Assembly (NCBI GenBank): GCA_001414485.1 | Contig: LLEY01000027.1 | Span: 248,001 to 312,000, forward strand | Direction: 5' to 3' | DNA length: 64,000 bases | From: Calycina herbarum | Taxonomy: Eukaryota; Ascomycota; Leotiomycetes; Helotiales; Pezizellaceae | Shown: one piece after another, positions 9,711-22,400 of the stretch | How the letters are laid out: each line of letters begins with the position of its first letter | Position numbering within the stretch: the first letter of the stretch is position 1 | Position numbers and translations under genes: made by a program | Notes under the pieces: model-generated | What the model saw: the letters and a program-made list of their open reading frames with translations, nothing else | Told to the model about the DNA's origin: nothing | The model's database searches: none

Positions 9711-10471
9711 TCATTTCTTCCCCAAAGGACTCAACAACCATCCCAACTCCCTCGCCTTCTCTTTCCCTACTAACTCCTCCAACCCCTCCTCGCTCAAGAA
9801 ATCATGATCACAGAATTCGAACCCCTACAGAGATCCCAAAGTCAGTTTACTTCCTTCAAAAGATTAAAGGTCTCAGGGGTAGAAGGACTTTCTCCTCTCA
9901 AAACGAATAGACCAAATAAAATTCAACTCACTGGATTAACAGTCTCACTAATCAACAACCCCTCGCTTCCCTCTCCATCCTCATCCGGCAGTAAAAAACT
10001 CCCCTTAAACTTCCCCCCATCAACAATCCACTGCAACCTCTCACCCTTCTCCACGTTTTGCCCTACCACAAAACTCTCAATCCTCTTGACAGGACCTGGC
10101 TCATCGGCATGAATTATGACGTAGACGCCACGACCACGATGCAATGTATGTACTGTTCTTGCAAGATTACGGTGGAAACCTCCTTGTGGACCGTGGGGGG
10201 TGAGGAGGTAGAAGATTGTTGTTGAGAGGTTCCGGAGGGAGGGGTTGAAGTTTGGTCGTTGGGGGACGAGGGATGTGGTTGTGGAGTTTTGGATCGGGAA
10301 GGGGGAGGGGATGGTGTCTGGAGAACGATCTGTCTCGGCGTAGTATCCTCCTTCAATGTGGGGGAGGAGGTTTAAAGAGGAGATGAGGGATTGAATTTTC
10401 GGCGATTCTTCTGGGGTTGGTTTTGAGGAGTCTTTGGAAGGTGGAAAGTGGGGGTGGAGGTTGAGCGACAT
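9711..10471 (-). CDS. Cupin_5 / DUF985 family protein
   Basis: Two exons read on the minus strand, 10471-9932 and 9824-9711, encode 217 residues; the 107-bp intron starts GTGAGT and ends TGTAG. Family landmarks are LLPHIEGGYYAETDR near the N-terminus, TTIFYLLTPHGPQGGFHR, an Arg-Gly-rich turn, then VGQNVEKGERLQWIVDGGKF, SETVNP across the splice, and GFEFCDHDFLSEEGLEEL. This is the compact beta-barrel cupin of the DUF985 family (yeast Yml079w-like). These proteins have a buried pocket but no agreed substrate. The start at 10471 (AAAATGTCG) is in good context; an alternative ATG at 10582 would add 37 residues. The promoter is short and abuts a decayed transposon beginning (in + coordinates) at 10629. 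Confidence 0.85.
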
Positions 10472-10628
10472 TTTGTCTGAACTTTTGGGGGGTTTTAAGG
10501 GAATCTCGTGTTGGAAAAGGATGAGGGGATTTAGAAAGAATTTACCTATAGGACTCAACTCCGGAATCGTCGGTGGACTCATCGCTGACCTCACTCGAGC
10601 TAACAAACGGTCCTAGACACTAATCCTA

Positions 10629-12254
10629 GACGGGGCAAGTATACTCTACTAACCTTCGTAAGCTTGGAGAGTAGATACTTTTAAATATATAATTATATTT
10701 AATTAAATACTTTTAGTAAGGTTTATAAGCGTATTAGCTAGCGATTTCTATAATATTACTAAGAAAAATAGAGTTTAGTATATTTTTATAATTTTATAAT
10801 AAAAGAATAATATTATAATTTTTAATTCTTTTTTCTTTATATAACGTAGTTTATTAGAACTCGGATTATATTAGAAACCGGATTAGTTTTCCTTAGTATT
10901 AAACTTAGAATATTAATAAATCAACTATAATATATTAAATTAACTAAAACTACTCGGAATCCGAGGAACTAGATATATCTATAGCCTCTTAATAAGTTCG
11001 TATATTATAACTTATTATAATCTATATCTAAAGACAAAGGTATAAGAGTATATATATATATATTCGAGAATTTAAAGCTATAGTTCTAAGAACGAGAGAA
11101 TACGGAATATATACTCTACGAAAAGAGGTATTTCTACTAACTATAAAGAGCTTTTAATCTCGTTATAAATCCGTCTAAGCGTTACAGCTCTGACGGTCAC
11201 GTATAGAACCGAGAATCACGTGTTACAGACCAGCGCTATAATACTACTACGTCGATCTATATAGGTTATAACTATTATAAAGTAAATTATATCTATTATA
11301 AACTCGGTTTTATTAAAGTTATAGAAGTCGTAGTCTAAAACACTGTATTTTACTCTTATATTTTCAACTAGTCGAAACTATAAGCTAATTAGCTTAGAAT
11401 CTTCGTATAAAGCCTTTTAGAAATTATAAACGCGATTAAAACACATCTTAAGAGCTAGTTATTATTATATAAATCGATATACTTAAAGCTTACTAACGTG
11501 TTTTCTCTCTCGCGATTTAAGTATATAATTCGTTATATCTTCTACGTTATCTAGCTAAGGTATAAACTCTCTCGAATCTAGATTAAGTATATTCTAAATA
11601 ATTACTTCCTCTTCTAGCTTAGACAATTTAACGTTTACTAGCCGTCGCTTAGAGAGAGTAGTTCAGCTATTTATTCTACTATTTAGTATAGAAAAGAGTA
11701 CTTTATAGAGCTTTATAACCTTCTAATAACTTAGCTTTTTAGATATTCGAATAGCTTCGATAGCTAGAATAATTTTTAATTCTTATAGAGTAACTAATAT
11801 AATATATAGTAGAAAAAACGCGTTATAAAGGAAGAGAGTTAGGAATTCGCTAAAATTAATCTGTATTCTAATATAATCTAGGTTCTAATAAACGACGTTA
11901 TATAAGAAGCTTCTTTTTAAATAGAATTTAGTTTAATTACTTAATTTAATACTTTATTCTTTAATTTATTATAGTTTTATAAGACTAGATAATATATAAA
12001 GAAGTAATATCTATTTTATTAATCTTTCTTTATTTTATACTTCTATAAAAAAAGAGAAATATAAAATATTAGATTTATATCTTACTATTATATACTATAG
12101 TAAATTTTAAGGTAGAGATTTTAAAATAGATAGAAATAGCTTTAATATAATATAAAAAGTAAGCTAGACTAGAGTATTTAGTCAAATTTATAAATATAGG
12201 TAAAAGTAGATAATCTCTAAGCTTAGAAAGGTGAGTAGAGTATGCGTGCCCGTC
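10629..12254 (-). mobile_element. RIP-mutated Tc1/pogo (Fot1-like) DNA transposon, 1.63 kb
   Basis: Imperfect terminal inverted repeats of about 55-60 bp start GACGGGGCAAG at 10629 and, on the other strand, GACGGGCACGC at 12254; they share the phrases ATACTCTACT and TAAGCTT. A TA dinucleotide flanks each end (10627-10628 and 12255-12256), the target duplication of the Tc1-mariner superfamily. The interior is very AT-rich and full of stops. Read on the minus strand it parallels the transposase region of the elements at 55 and 63 kb, including the helix-turn-helix region near 11,450-11,650 and the DDE region near 11,230-11,350. The TIRs differ from those of the 55-63 kb copies, so it is a separate subfamily. 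It is inactive. Confidence 0.85.
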
Positions 12255-12256
12255 TA

Positions 12257-13186
12257 CAATTAAGGTTAAAACTGTCAGCTTACAGCTTACGAAGTGTCAA
12301 ATAAGCGGCCGAGTGGGTGTTGATAAGCATTGCCCTTGAGAATCGTGACATTATTGTGGAGCTGCCTACTTAAGGGGAAAAATCTAAACTGTCACTGCTC
12401 GCGTAGAAGAAAAGAAGGGAAATCAAGGTGACAGAGAAAATGTACTTTACGGAGTAACAAGGAAGAAATATCAGCAAAATAACAAGGAAAGCGTGTGTCC
12501 CCGAGAATCAGACCCTCCTTGGCATCGACTCGCATTAAGCATAAAGCACGCGTTTCAACCCCGCCTGGTCAAAACTTGAATCGACAGCCAGCGATATTCT
12601 GATTCCGATAACAAACAAAACAATTGTATTGTAGAAGGTTGAACCGCGTTGGAACCCAAGACGAAGAACCTCATTTCGATTGTTGACCGAAAGCGAGAGT
12701 GGAGGATTTCCATATTTAGGGTGGCAGGCGAATCATTCACCCCTGAACGCACGTACAGAGCACCGAAGACCCTCGTCAGCAGCAGAGCAGCCCGACCACC
12801 CCGTTTCCCGGCCAGTCCAGAAGCAGACGAGCAGAAGCAAGCCAGAAGGAAGGACGAACAGACGCAAAAGACTACAATCATCGGATCTCCCCTTTTCCTC
12901 GTCAACTCCACCATCGACTCCCTCTCTCCCTCCTCTCCTCTCCTTCTGCGCCATGCGATCGGTACCAGCAACAGTACGCCTTTCATGAATTACGACCGAA
13001 TAGACGAATAGACGACCATCCACCTTCACTGATCCCTCAACCCCTTCTGGATGTCTTGTATAAAGCTGTAATATATTCTGATCCTCCTCTTTTTTTCTTC
13101 CACTCTCTTTGTTTGGCATCGCATCAGCATAAGCATCAACACCTTCGACTTTCTACAATCTCTGGCTATTTACCATATCAGCCGTG
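12257..13186. promoter_or_regulatory. Promoter and long 5' leader of the ArfGAP gene
   Basis: No separate gene is supported. Normal base composition resumes sharply after the transposon end. A CT-rich tract at about 12,890-12,950 and more at 13,080-13,110 are typical of fungal promoters and transcription starts. An exact TACGGAGTA lies at 12448-12456. Overlapping open frames on both strands (12,555-13,119) are low-complexity and not conserved. Confidence 0.45.
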
Positions 13187-15460
13187 ATGAGCAAAAGGCA
13201 GCAGGCGCGCAATGAGCGCGCCCTTCAGGATCTAATCAAGACGGTCCCGGGAAATAATGTGTGTGCGGATTGTCAGGCCAGGAACCCAGGTGAGTCGATT
13301 GAGCTCCCAAACCTCTGGGTCGCGAGAATGTGCTAATGCGATGAATAGGATGGGCGAGTTGGAGTGTAAGTTTTCCCTGAAGCTGCTCAAGCGTCGCGGT
13401 GCGGAAATGCAAGGTAGATGAACTGACTGCCAATAGTTAGGTATATTCCTCTGTATGAGGTGCGCCGCGTTGCACCGAAAGCTTGGGACGCATATCACAA
13501 AAGTCAAGTCTTTGAGTATGGACTCGTGGTCTACGGAGCAGGTCGAGGTATGTTGAGCTATGTTTGTCTAGAAATCGCTCTGGCTAACATTTGGTAGAAC
13601 ATGAAGAAACATGGAAACATCGCCTCGAACCGCGTATACAATCCGACCAACTCGAGACCCCCAATGCCAATTGACGCCGACGAAGCCGATTCAGCGATGG
13701 AGAGATTTATTCGACAAAAATATCAGGATAGGACGGTCAAGGCGCGAGAGCCGGTGCGGCACAATAATACGGGAAGTACAGGAGGATCCGACGAACCACC
13801 ACCTCTGCCACCAAAGACTGGCAGTAGATTTGGCTTTAGGTCTGCGTCTTCTATATTCCCACTCTCTTCGAAATCCAAACGCGAAGCTGCAGCCAACGCT
13901 CGTCATGATTTCGATCAACAAGAATCGCAACAAAGACGATCACCTTCCCCACCACCGAGAAAGCCCTCGAGGATTTTCCGTACTACATCGGTCAGCAATG
14001 ATACCCAGGACGATTTAGAGAATAAGATGACGAAGCTACGGGATATGGGATTTAGAGACGAGAAACGAAATATGGCTGTGCTAAAGGGATTGAATGGGAA
14101 TTTGGAAAAGTCAATTGAAACTTTGGTACGACTTGGAGAGGGTCAAGCACCAACTCCAGTACCCAAAGAGAACGGCACGAAGCCAACCTCTCGTTCGCGA
14201 ACACCTTTAAGTCCGACGGCTGGCATAAGTTTTGGACATGCTGAGGAGAAAGCCGCCCCTTCAAAAGCGACAAGTAATCCTTGGGAAATGCTCGATGCCC
14301 CTCCACCATCTGCGAAACCACAATCCTCTCAATCAACAGGAAACATGCAACCGCAGAGTCCGATGTCAGGGAACAATCCTTATCAGCAATTTACTAGCTC
14401 GAATCCATTTGGTTTAATGCCATCTCAATCGCATGTTAATTTGAATCAATCATTCCAAAACATGGCTATATCTCCGACTTCTTCTCAACCACAACCACTC
14501 TTCCCGAACCACACTGGTGGATTTCCCGGTCCTCAGCCTACACCACAGCAGCAGTTATACCAACAATCCATGACTCCTCCTGTTCCTTCCGTGCCGAATC
14601 AATACTATCCTCCTGTCATTTACGAGAATCCTACTCAGCAACCTCCACAGCAAAATACCAGTTATAATCCTTTCATGCAGCAGCAACAGCAAATTCAACC
14701 GCAGCAGCAGCAATTTCAACCTCAACAGGCGCCAGCTTTAAACACCAACTTTCAGAGCAACCCATTTCTTCAACAGTCGCTGGGTGGTAATCAAAGTGTA
14801 TATAACAGCCCGATAGAGCACTCCCCTATGTCATACCGCTCGCCTTCCGCCTTACATAGTCACCAGAATCTTCAACAATCGAATCCGTTCCTTCAAGGAA
14901 ATTCGCAGCCACAAGTTCAACAGCAGGTTCAGAATCAGCCAGCTCAGCAACAACAAAACTACCAGGCGCAGCAACAGCAATACTACCAACAATTCCCGCA
15001 ACAAACTCACCCTGTACTTCCCCAACAGACCTTGAGAGCGGATAAACGTAGTATCATGGATCTCTACAATCATCCTCAATTGGTACCCGCGCCTGTGATG
15101 GAATCTCCGCAACAACAACAGCAAGATCCAATGCAAAACCAGAACCAAAATATGGCTACTGTTTCTCACAATTCGGAATTTCAACCACAACAGCAGCAAC
15201 AACCGATGGGTCTTGCATCGCCGGTAGGAAGTAGAAATCCATTCATGTTAAGTGGAGCAGGAAATGTACAGAATCCGGGTGGTCTTGCTAGTGGTGGTGG
15301 GAATGCAACAGGGAATTTGGTGTCGTTTGCGCCAGCTCCTGTAAATAGTGGGCCGCGACATGTAAGTCAGGAGAGTGTCAGTATTGATGCAGGGGGATGG
15401 CAGAATGGGAGGCATAGTCCTGATGCGTGGGGGACTATTAGTGCTAGGTCTGTTAGATGA
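13187..15460 (+). CDS. ArfGAP-UBA protein (Gts1/Ucp3-like)
   Basis: Four exons: 13187-13289, a 17-nt microexon 13349-13365, 13437-13547 and 13598-15460; 697 residues. Residues 1 to about 110 form an ArfGAP domain, with the zinc finger CADC-x16-CMRC and the invariant arginine in CAALHRKLG. The domain stimulates GTP hydrolysis by Arf GTPases on endomembranes. A UBA domain follows at roughly residues 200-245 ([20 protein letters not shown]). The remaining ~450 residues are Gln/Pro/Asn/Ser-rich with several NPF motifs ([27 protein letters not shown]), which in other proteins bind EH domains of endocytic factors. The order ArfGAP-UBA-Q-rich tail matches yeast Gts1 and fission yeast Ucp3. Introns have good GTGAGT/GTAAGT/GTATGT donors and CTAAC-like branch sites. 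Confidence 0.9.
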
Positions 15461-16101
15461 GTAAGATAGATGATAAGTTGAAATTAATATATTTTTTGTG
15501 TTCAAGATGGTTTTCTGTCTATATATATTTTGTTTGGAATTGATTTTGTGTGGCATAAATGAGTTGGGTTGAAATCTAGGGGGTTGGAATGAACTGGAAA
15601 CGTGTTTGTACAACTTGGAAATATGGCGTGGACGGCATTTAGCCTATGTTGCTCGCAGGGTTATTTGCTTTATTATATCAGGCTTCTGGTCGCTGATTCG
15701 CCCGGCTAGGGTGGTCTTCACATGTGCTGTGATGACGGCTGCTCTTTCCCGTGGTGGTACTCAGAGCTTGTTTTTTAGTGCAGTTGAGTTGGATGTCCGG
15801 GAGGGGTTCTAGACCCTAAATGGTAAGGTTAATTGTACACTCAGGTTGATTCCAACTTCTGAGTCTGAACTCTCGTCAAGTACCTACTCTTCAGTCTTGG
15901 TTCAAGAGTGTTGCTATTCAATTTTACTGCCTCGCCATCGACCTGCGTAAAAAGGAAATCTGGGGTCCCCGCAGTCTCTTATACACTCACTGCACTGCAC
16001 TGTGGTAAAGGAAGACAAAGTTCAGTACGAGACGGAGCATTCTCTCTGGAACCCCTTAATACTCGTACCCTCCAAACCAAACGACGGGAACGAAAACAAT
16101 C
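15461..16101. other. Intergenic between ArfGAP and first Dabb gene
   Basis: No gene is seen. The first ~80 bp is the T-rich 3' region of the ArfGAP gene. A short ACTGC triplication lies at about 15,990, a phrase that recurs near 18,775. Confidence 0.4.
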
Positions 16102-17003
16102 ATGACATCAACTCCCTCCCTCTCCACCACACCAGGCTCAGGACGAACACCCCCCTCGATAACGAGACCGAAACGCAAACCTTCTGTCCCGATATCACCT
16201 CTCTTTCCTGGATCTCCTCACTCTGCGCAGGGGAAACGGTCACTTACTACGACGTTGATATTGGTTGCTGTTACTTTCTTGTTGTTTTTGCAGTGGAGTG
16301 TTTATGGGGGACGGGGTGAGAGGTTGGGGGAACGTGTTGATGTTGGGCTGGGGATGGGTCATGGAGGGGTAGGAGGAAATGGGGGAGGGGAAAGGGGGGT
16401 TGTTCATGTTGTGCTTTTTGAGTTTAGGGTGGGCGTTGAGTTGGAGGTTATTGAGTTTGTGAGTTCTTCTTCTCTTTCCTCCCATGTTTCTTTCTTTCTT
16501 TGTGTTCTAGTTTGCGTTCTGGGAGGAATTCCGGAAGCCGTGAGGGGATGGCTCGTGGGAAAATGGACATGTGAATGCGAGGGGTCTGGGTCTTGAAAGT
16601 TGAGTATATGCTAACACTTTCTTGGCACAAAGTATTGCAATAGATTCCTCGCCCTGAAAGAGAAAGCCGTCAAGGAAGAACATGGGAAACCATATATCAG
16701 GAGTATTAAAGGTGGGAAGGATGTTAGTGGGTTACAGGTAAAAATTCCCTCCTCCCTATTCCCTCTTTCTCTCTTACTCTGCCTTCAATGAATCTCCACT
16801 GACTGTTTTCACAGCACAAACTAACCCACGTCTTCATCCTCGAATTCGCAACCCAAGACGATAAAAGATATTACCTCGAAGAAGACCAGGCACATGTGGA
16901 GTATCAGAAGAGTGTCGAGGATATCGTGAAGGATACTTTGATCCTTGATTTTGTGCCGGGGGATTGGGGGACTCCTAGGACCGGGGAGAGAGGAGGGAGT
17001 TGA
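16102..17003 (+). CDS. Membrane-anchored Dabb (stress-responsive A/B barrel) protein, copy 1
   Basis: Three exons, 16102-16458, 16633-16737 and 16815-17003; 216 residues. An N-terminal Ser/Pro/Thr/Lys-rich segment is followed by a single hydrophobic helix (TLILVAVTFLLFLQWSVYG, about residues 50-70), a Gly-rich linker, and a Dabb domain starting VVHVVLFEF and continuing CNRFLALKEKAVKEE, HVFILEFATQDDKRYYLEED and VKDTLILDFVPG. The domain is a small ferredoxin-like barrel that usually dimerises; its role in fungi is poorly known. Orientation after the anchor is inferred, not shown. It lies 785 bp upstream of a paralogue with the same order of anchor and domain. Introns (174 and 77 bp) begin GTGAGT and GTAAAA. 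Confidence 0.8.
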
Positions 17004-17787
17004 ATTTCACCTTGGGGGTCTGATGATAAGAAAAGGGGTATGGGGTGGGGAAGGGTAATTGGGGGGTTGTGATAATTGGGGACGTGGGTTGGTAGAGAGG
17101 CGAGAGATGGGAGTGTATGATGAATATATGATATTGATGGGGTTGAAATGGGATTGGGATTGGGTTTGTACATTTGGAGGGCTAGGATGGATATGGATTG
17201 GGAAAAGGAAATACCTGGTTTATAGGAGGAATTGTTAATGAATTTATGATTGAGAATACATTCGGGGTCAACTTCAGATGAAAACAACCCCGCCCCATTC
17301 CAAGTACTCAATTAAGCTTAAACCTTTTCTTGGTATTTGAAGGTCCTTGGCTTGTTGGGTAGGGTAGCACAGAGTAAAAGAAAGTTCTGACATACTACGT
17401 AAGAAAGACGGGCTTTCCTATGGGTACGGTACACCTACTTACTTTGATTGTGTGACACTGCCTAGGACATGGGAGAGTATTGTTCGAGAAGGTTTAGGAG
17501 AGGGAGTTCTAAATTCGTAATTGTTTGACATGGACTCCAGTAATGAGAATGGGGTGTTGGCAGAGAAATGCTCCCTTCTCTTACTTAAAGTAACAACATG
17601 TCGGGATCGAGTGGCTTCATGAGGCTTACCCGGGCTATGTAAAGTTGAGTTTGGAAAATTGAGGATCTTTGGTGATGTTCAGGTGAAAGGTTATCTTCTA
17701 TTGAACTTGGGGAAATTTCTAGCGCCAAGCATCACCAGAAACAGCGCACTTTGGGACTACACCCTTATCTCCCTCCCACGACGAGAT
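17004..17787. other. Intergenic between tandem Dabb genes
   Basis: No gene is seen. It holds the 3' end of copy 1 (G-rich on the plus strand) and the promoter of copy 2. Confidence 0.4.
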
Positions 17788-18357
17788 ATGAATCGCCAAC
17801 GGGAACGCATTCTCACGGCACTAGCATTCTTTATTATTTTCGGCCTCCTCTATTTTTCTTCTGGCGTCACGAGTCCTTCGCGGCCCGCCCTCGCCGATTC
17901 CAAGATGGGTATCATTCACATCGTGATGTTCGAGTTCAAGGAGGAGGCGACGGCGGAGGAGATTGCAGGTGTAAGACCCTTTACTAATTGAGACGGTCGT
18001 GTGTGATATTGATTTTGAATCAGGTATGCGACAGAATGCTCGCACTCAAGGAGAAATGTCTTCATCCGACAACGAATAAGCCGTATGTTAAGATGGCGGT
18101 GGGGGGGAAGGATAATAGTCCTGAGGGCATGGCTGTAAGTTTTCCTTCTTCTTTGCCTCGTATTTTGTGTAACTAGTGGAATTGGTTCTAATTGTTGTTA
18201 GGGAGGTATCACACATGCTTTTGTTGAGGAATTTGAGAATGAAGAGGATCGGAAGTATTATTTGGAGGAGGATCCTACGCATTTGGCGTTTGTGAAGAGT
18301 GTTGGGCCGTTGCTGAAGAAGGCTCAGGTTGTGGATTTTACGCCTGGAGTTTTTTAG
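17788..18357 (+). CDS. Membrane-anchored Dabb protein, copy 2
   Basis: Three exons, 17788-17970, 18024-18134 and 18202-18357; 149 residues. A hydrophobic helix (ILTALAFFIIFGLLYFSSGV, residues 8-27) precedes the Dabb domain, which starts GIIHIVMFEFKEEATAEE and continues VCDRMLALKEKCLHP, GGKDNSPEGM, ITHAFVEEFENEEDRKYYLE and VVDFTPGVF. The domain matches the family along its full length. A shorter form starting at the internal methionine (MGIIHIV) would lack the helix and be cytosolic, so two start choices are possible; the upstream paralogue's similar helix favours the longer one. Introns are 53 and 67 bp with GTAAGA and GTAAGT donors. Confidence 0.88.
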
Positions 18358-19400
18358 ACTGCTGTGGATGGGACATTGGAAAAATGGGCTTCTCGTAGCA
18401 GCATAACTGAAATCGTCTATCGTTTTGCCATGGGAAGTCTCCCAGCTATTTGTAGGGTAACCTACAAGTAGTCTACATTTCCGTCTACATTTACTCTATT
18501 TGCAGGTGACCTATGGATAGCTCACCACTTCTGCGGACTGTTTCTCTCTCTCTCTCTTTTTTCTCGGAAATGTTTATACGAGAGAAAACTAGAAAGGCAT
18601 TTCTATCTCATTAAGTGGGCTCGATGTTCATCGTTCCCTCTCCACGAGGATAGTGCCGCCTTTACCCCCGCAAAAACCCATTCTTTCTTGATGGGACGAT
18701 CAAAGCAAACACAACTTCAAGCACCAACCACAAAGGGAAAGCCTAGTGTCGATCCGGTCCGTTTATCTGCACCGCACTGCACTGCACTGCACCCCAATCC
18801 TTCGAGAGAAAAGAAAGACCGAAAGCCTTTTCTCTGGGGAACGGACTTGACCGGGACGCGGGGCAGGGCAGGGCAGGTTGGGAAAGGCGGGGCATACGTC
18901 AACCTCAACCTTGTTTTCCTCGTGCAGCTTCCAGGTTTGTAGCGTAGCTACCCTTAGCTTCATTCTCGCCCATCAACATGTTTGTGTTTGTTCCTGGATT
19001 GCTTCCCCGAGGTTGAATTGATTATGCAGTCAGCTGAGAAAAAATCAATGGGGGGATGTGATGTGTGACGGGAAGTACGAGTACCTAATGCTCTGCTAAT
19101 TTTTGCCCCGAGGCAATTCAAGCTACTAAAGATCGGTACGGCCTATGAGATTTCATGACGTGCGGCATTTGGGGACGTCATCTATGCCGACTACATAAGG
19201 TATAGTAGGAACAAAGAATCGGAAAAGTTGTGCTCTCTGTCAACAAAGTCCGGGGTCTCTTTTTACCCTCCTCATCTCTCCTTGTACAACCTCACCGCCA
19301 CCCCAGCCCCCTCTGCTGCTGGGTACCTTCCGTGTCTTCTTAATATTTAATTAAACTTTTCTTCCAGTATCTCCCACAGCAATTGAGACAACTTCTCAAG
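18358..19400. promoter_or_regulatory. Intergenic; acid trehalase promoter
   Basis: No gene is seen. A (TC)n run lies near 18,545-18,560. The part next to the trehalase start has CT-rich DNA (19,260-19,330) and a TTAATATTTAATTAAA AT box, which fits a fungal promoter. Confidence 0.4.
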
Positions 19401-22400
19401 ATGAGGTTTCTTTCGAGTTTGTCACTATTTTTCCTAGGCTTTGCAGCCAGCACAATTGGCGCACCAGACAGCCAGGCAGAAGACTTCTCGGTCCTAGACA
19501 AATCAAATTATAAATGGGATGAACCAACGTGGTCCTTGACAACTGAGAAGTTCCGTCCCGGGCAGTATCAGTCACGTCTTTCACTCTCCAATGGGTAAGC
19601 ATCAATTGACTCCGGCACAAGTGGAGAAGGAACTAACTAATCAATTCGCCAGCTACCATGGAGGATCCCTCGCTTCAGTCGGACCTTTCTTCGAAAAAGA
19701 AGTCAATCAAACTGATCCCGGTGGAAAACAACCAACGAATGGCTGGCCCTTGTTTACAGATAGAATCTCCTTTTATACCATCTCGGGTTTCTATGGCATT
19801 CAACCAAATGGTTCTGGTACTAATTACCCAGAACTGAATAAGAACGGATGGGAGAGTTTTATATCTGGACTACCTCACCCAACCTCTGTTCTATTCGCAT
19901 TCGGAAACCACAGTCTTAATGCTGCAGTCAACAAGACGACAATCTCGAATTTCACTTCTTCAATCTCATTTAAGACAGGGGTTGGAAAATGGGCTTTCAC
20001 TTGGAGTCCTGTCAATTGCACTTCTTCGTTCAACCTCACTTATGAGACTATATTCAGTAGAGAAAGAGCAAACATCGCAGCAGTCAAGGCCACAATAACC
20101 TCGTCCAGTGATATCAGCGGAACGGTTACAGATTTACTCGATGGTAGAAGCGCGGTTCGAACCGACTTCAATGAGAAGGGTTTGAGCAACAACAGTGTTA
20201 TCTACACATCTGTCCACCCCACCGGTCTCCCAAAGAACGTTGCCTACATTGTTTCCGGCTTCAATGCCTCAAATCCCTGGACAAATACCTCTTCTCGAGC
20301 CCCAGCAAGCGGACCAAATATCCCAACCGATGTTTCGACAATCGGACAGAGCTATGGAATCAATCTCAAAGCTGGGCAGACTGTAGAGTTTTACAAATAT
20401 ATTGGTGTAGCCTCGAATGACAAATTCATTGATGCCAAATCAACCGCCGAAACCGAACAAGCCAGAGCACAGAGTAGTGGTTGGGACGTACTCCTTCAAG
20501 AACACATCACAAGCTGGGCCAGAGTCATTTCTACTGAGTCGGTAGACGATTTCACAGACCCAGTGACAGGGGAATTGCCAACTGATCCCAACGTTATGGC
20601 TCTACACATTCAAGCCAAAGCGAATTCTTACTACCTCCTTCAGAGTCTTCAGCCTGATGGAAGTGGATTGAATGATAACAGTATTTCTGTTGGTGGTCTC
20701 CCTTCGGATAGTTATGGTGGATTGATCTTTTGGGATGCGGATTATTGGATGTCTCCTGGTCTTATTCTCACTCATCCAAACTGGGTGAAGCAGATTGCCA
20801 ATTTTCGAGTTCAGCAACATAAGCAGGCTCTTGATAATGCTGCATTCAATAACTATCCAAATGGTAGTTCGCTGTATTCATGGACTGCTGGTCGTTATGG
20901 AAATTGTACTGGGACGGGACCTTGTGTAGATTATGGTAAGAATGCCGTTTTTCTTTCGACCTTCGGAGTCCCTAGCTCGGTTGAGAGGAAAATCTGCCCT
21001 TCCGGCCTCCCTCCGCTCCTTTCGGTTAGCCAAAACGCAGTACTAACATGTTTCAGAATACCATCTCAATTACGATATTGCGTTTAATATCGTCCAGCTT
21101 TACAATGTCACCGATAACAAGACATGGCTTAATAATGGTCCAAGAGCTGTCCTGGAGAGCACAGCTGTCATGACAAACCATCTGTTGACCTACAACACAA
21201 CAACAAATTCCTATTGGATCAAGAACATGACCGACCCCGACGAGTACGCAAACAACAAGGACAACGGAATATTCACAATCGCATCAGCCGCCGATTTCTT
21301 GAAACAAATGAACTCCCTACGAACACGAGAGGGACTCCCCATCAATGAGACATGGCAAGATCTAAGTGAACAGATAGCTTTCCCGGTAGCAGCATCCGGA
21401 ATCTCCAAGGAATACGAAACAATGAACAATTCCGTAAAAGTAAAACAAGCAGATGTCGTACTTTTGAACTTCCCTCTCAATTACATGCAAAACTACAGCA
21501 CGTCAGCAAAGACTAAAGATCTAGATTACTACGCCAACAAACAATCAGCAGAGGGACCAGCAATGACATACTCAAGTTTTTCCATCAACGCGAATCAATT
21601 ATCTCCATCTGGCTGTGCAGCATATCCATATTTCCTCGCAGGCGTCATCTCATACTCCCGTGGACCATGGTTTCAATTCTCCGAACAGTCTGTAGACGAC
21701 GTGAAAACAAACGGGAACCAGAACCCCGCATTTCCATTCTTAACAGGACACGGAGGAGCAAACCAAGTCGTCCTCTTCGGATTCCTAGGCGTACGAACCG
21801 ACCAAGCCCTCCTCTTCCTCGACCCCTCTCTTCCCCCTCAAATCCCACACGTCAAAGTCCGAAACTTCCACTACAAAGGCGTCACCCTCTCCGCCTCCAT
21901 GAACAACACCCACACAAGACTCACTCGCCTCTCTACACCCGCCGCAGTAGGTGTCCCGGATGTTTACGTAAATGGGACATTCCCATTCATCCTCGGTTCT
22001 CCTGCGAACCCGGATTCGACACATACTTCGTACACGATTGCTCTAAACCAAACTTTGGAACTCCCAAATAGGTTGTACTACCAGAACCTTACAGTCCCAG
22101 ATAATCTCTTGCAATGTCTCCCTGTGAGTTCACAGGATAAATACGTGCCTGGACAATTCCCCGAAGCGGCAACCGATGGCGCGACAGCGACGCGCTGGCA
22201 ACCTGCTACGAATGAAACTGCTGAGTTGCTCATAAATATGACTTCCATCCCTGCCACCCCTATCAAAGGAATTTATTTCGACTGGGGCGCTCGACCACCT
22301 TTGAGAGCTACGGTTTATCTGGGGAATAAGACGGATGGGAGGGTTGTTGTTGATAAGGCTACGGTGTTTGTGATTAATGATTTAGCTGTGGAACGACCGT

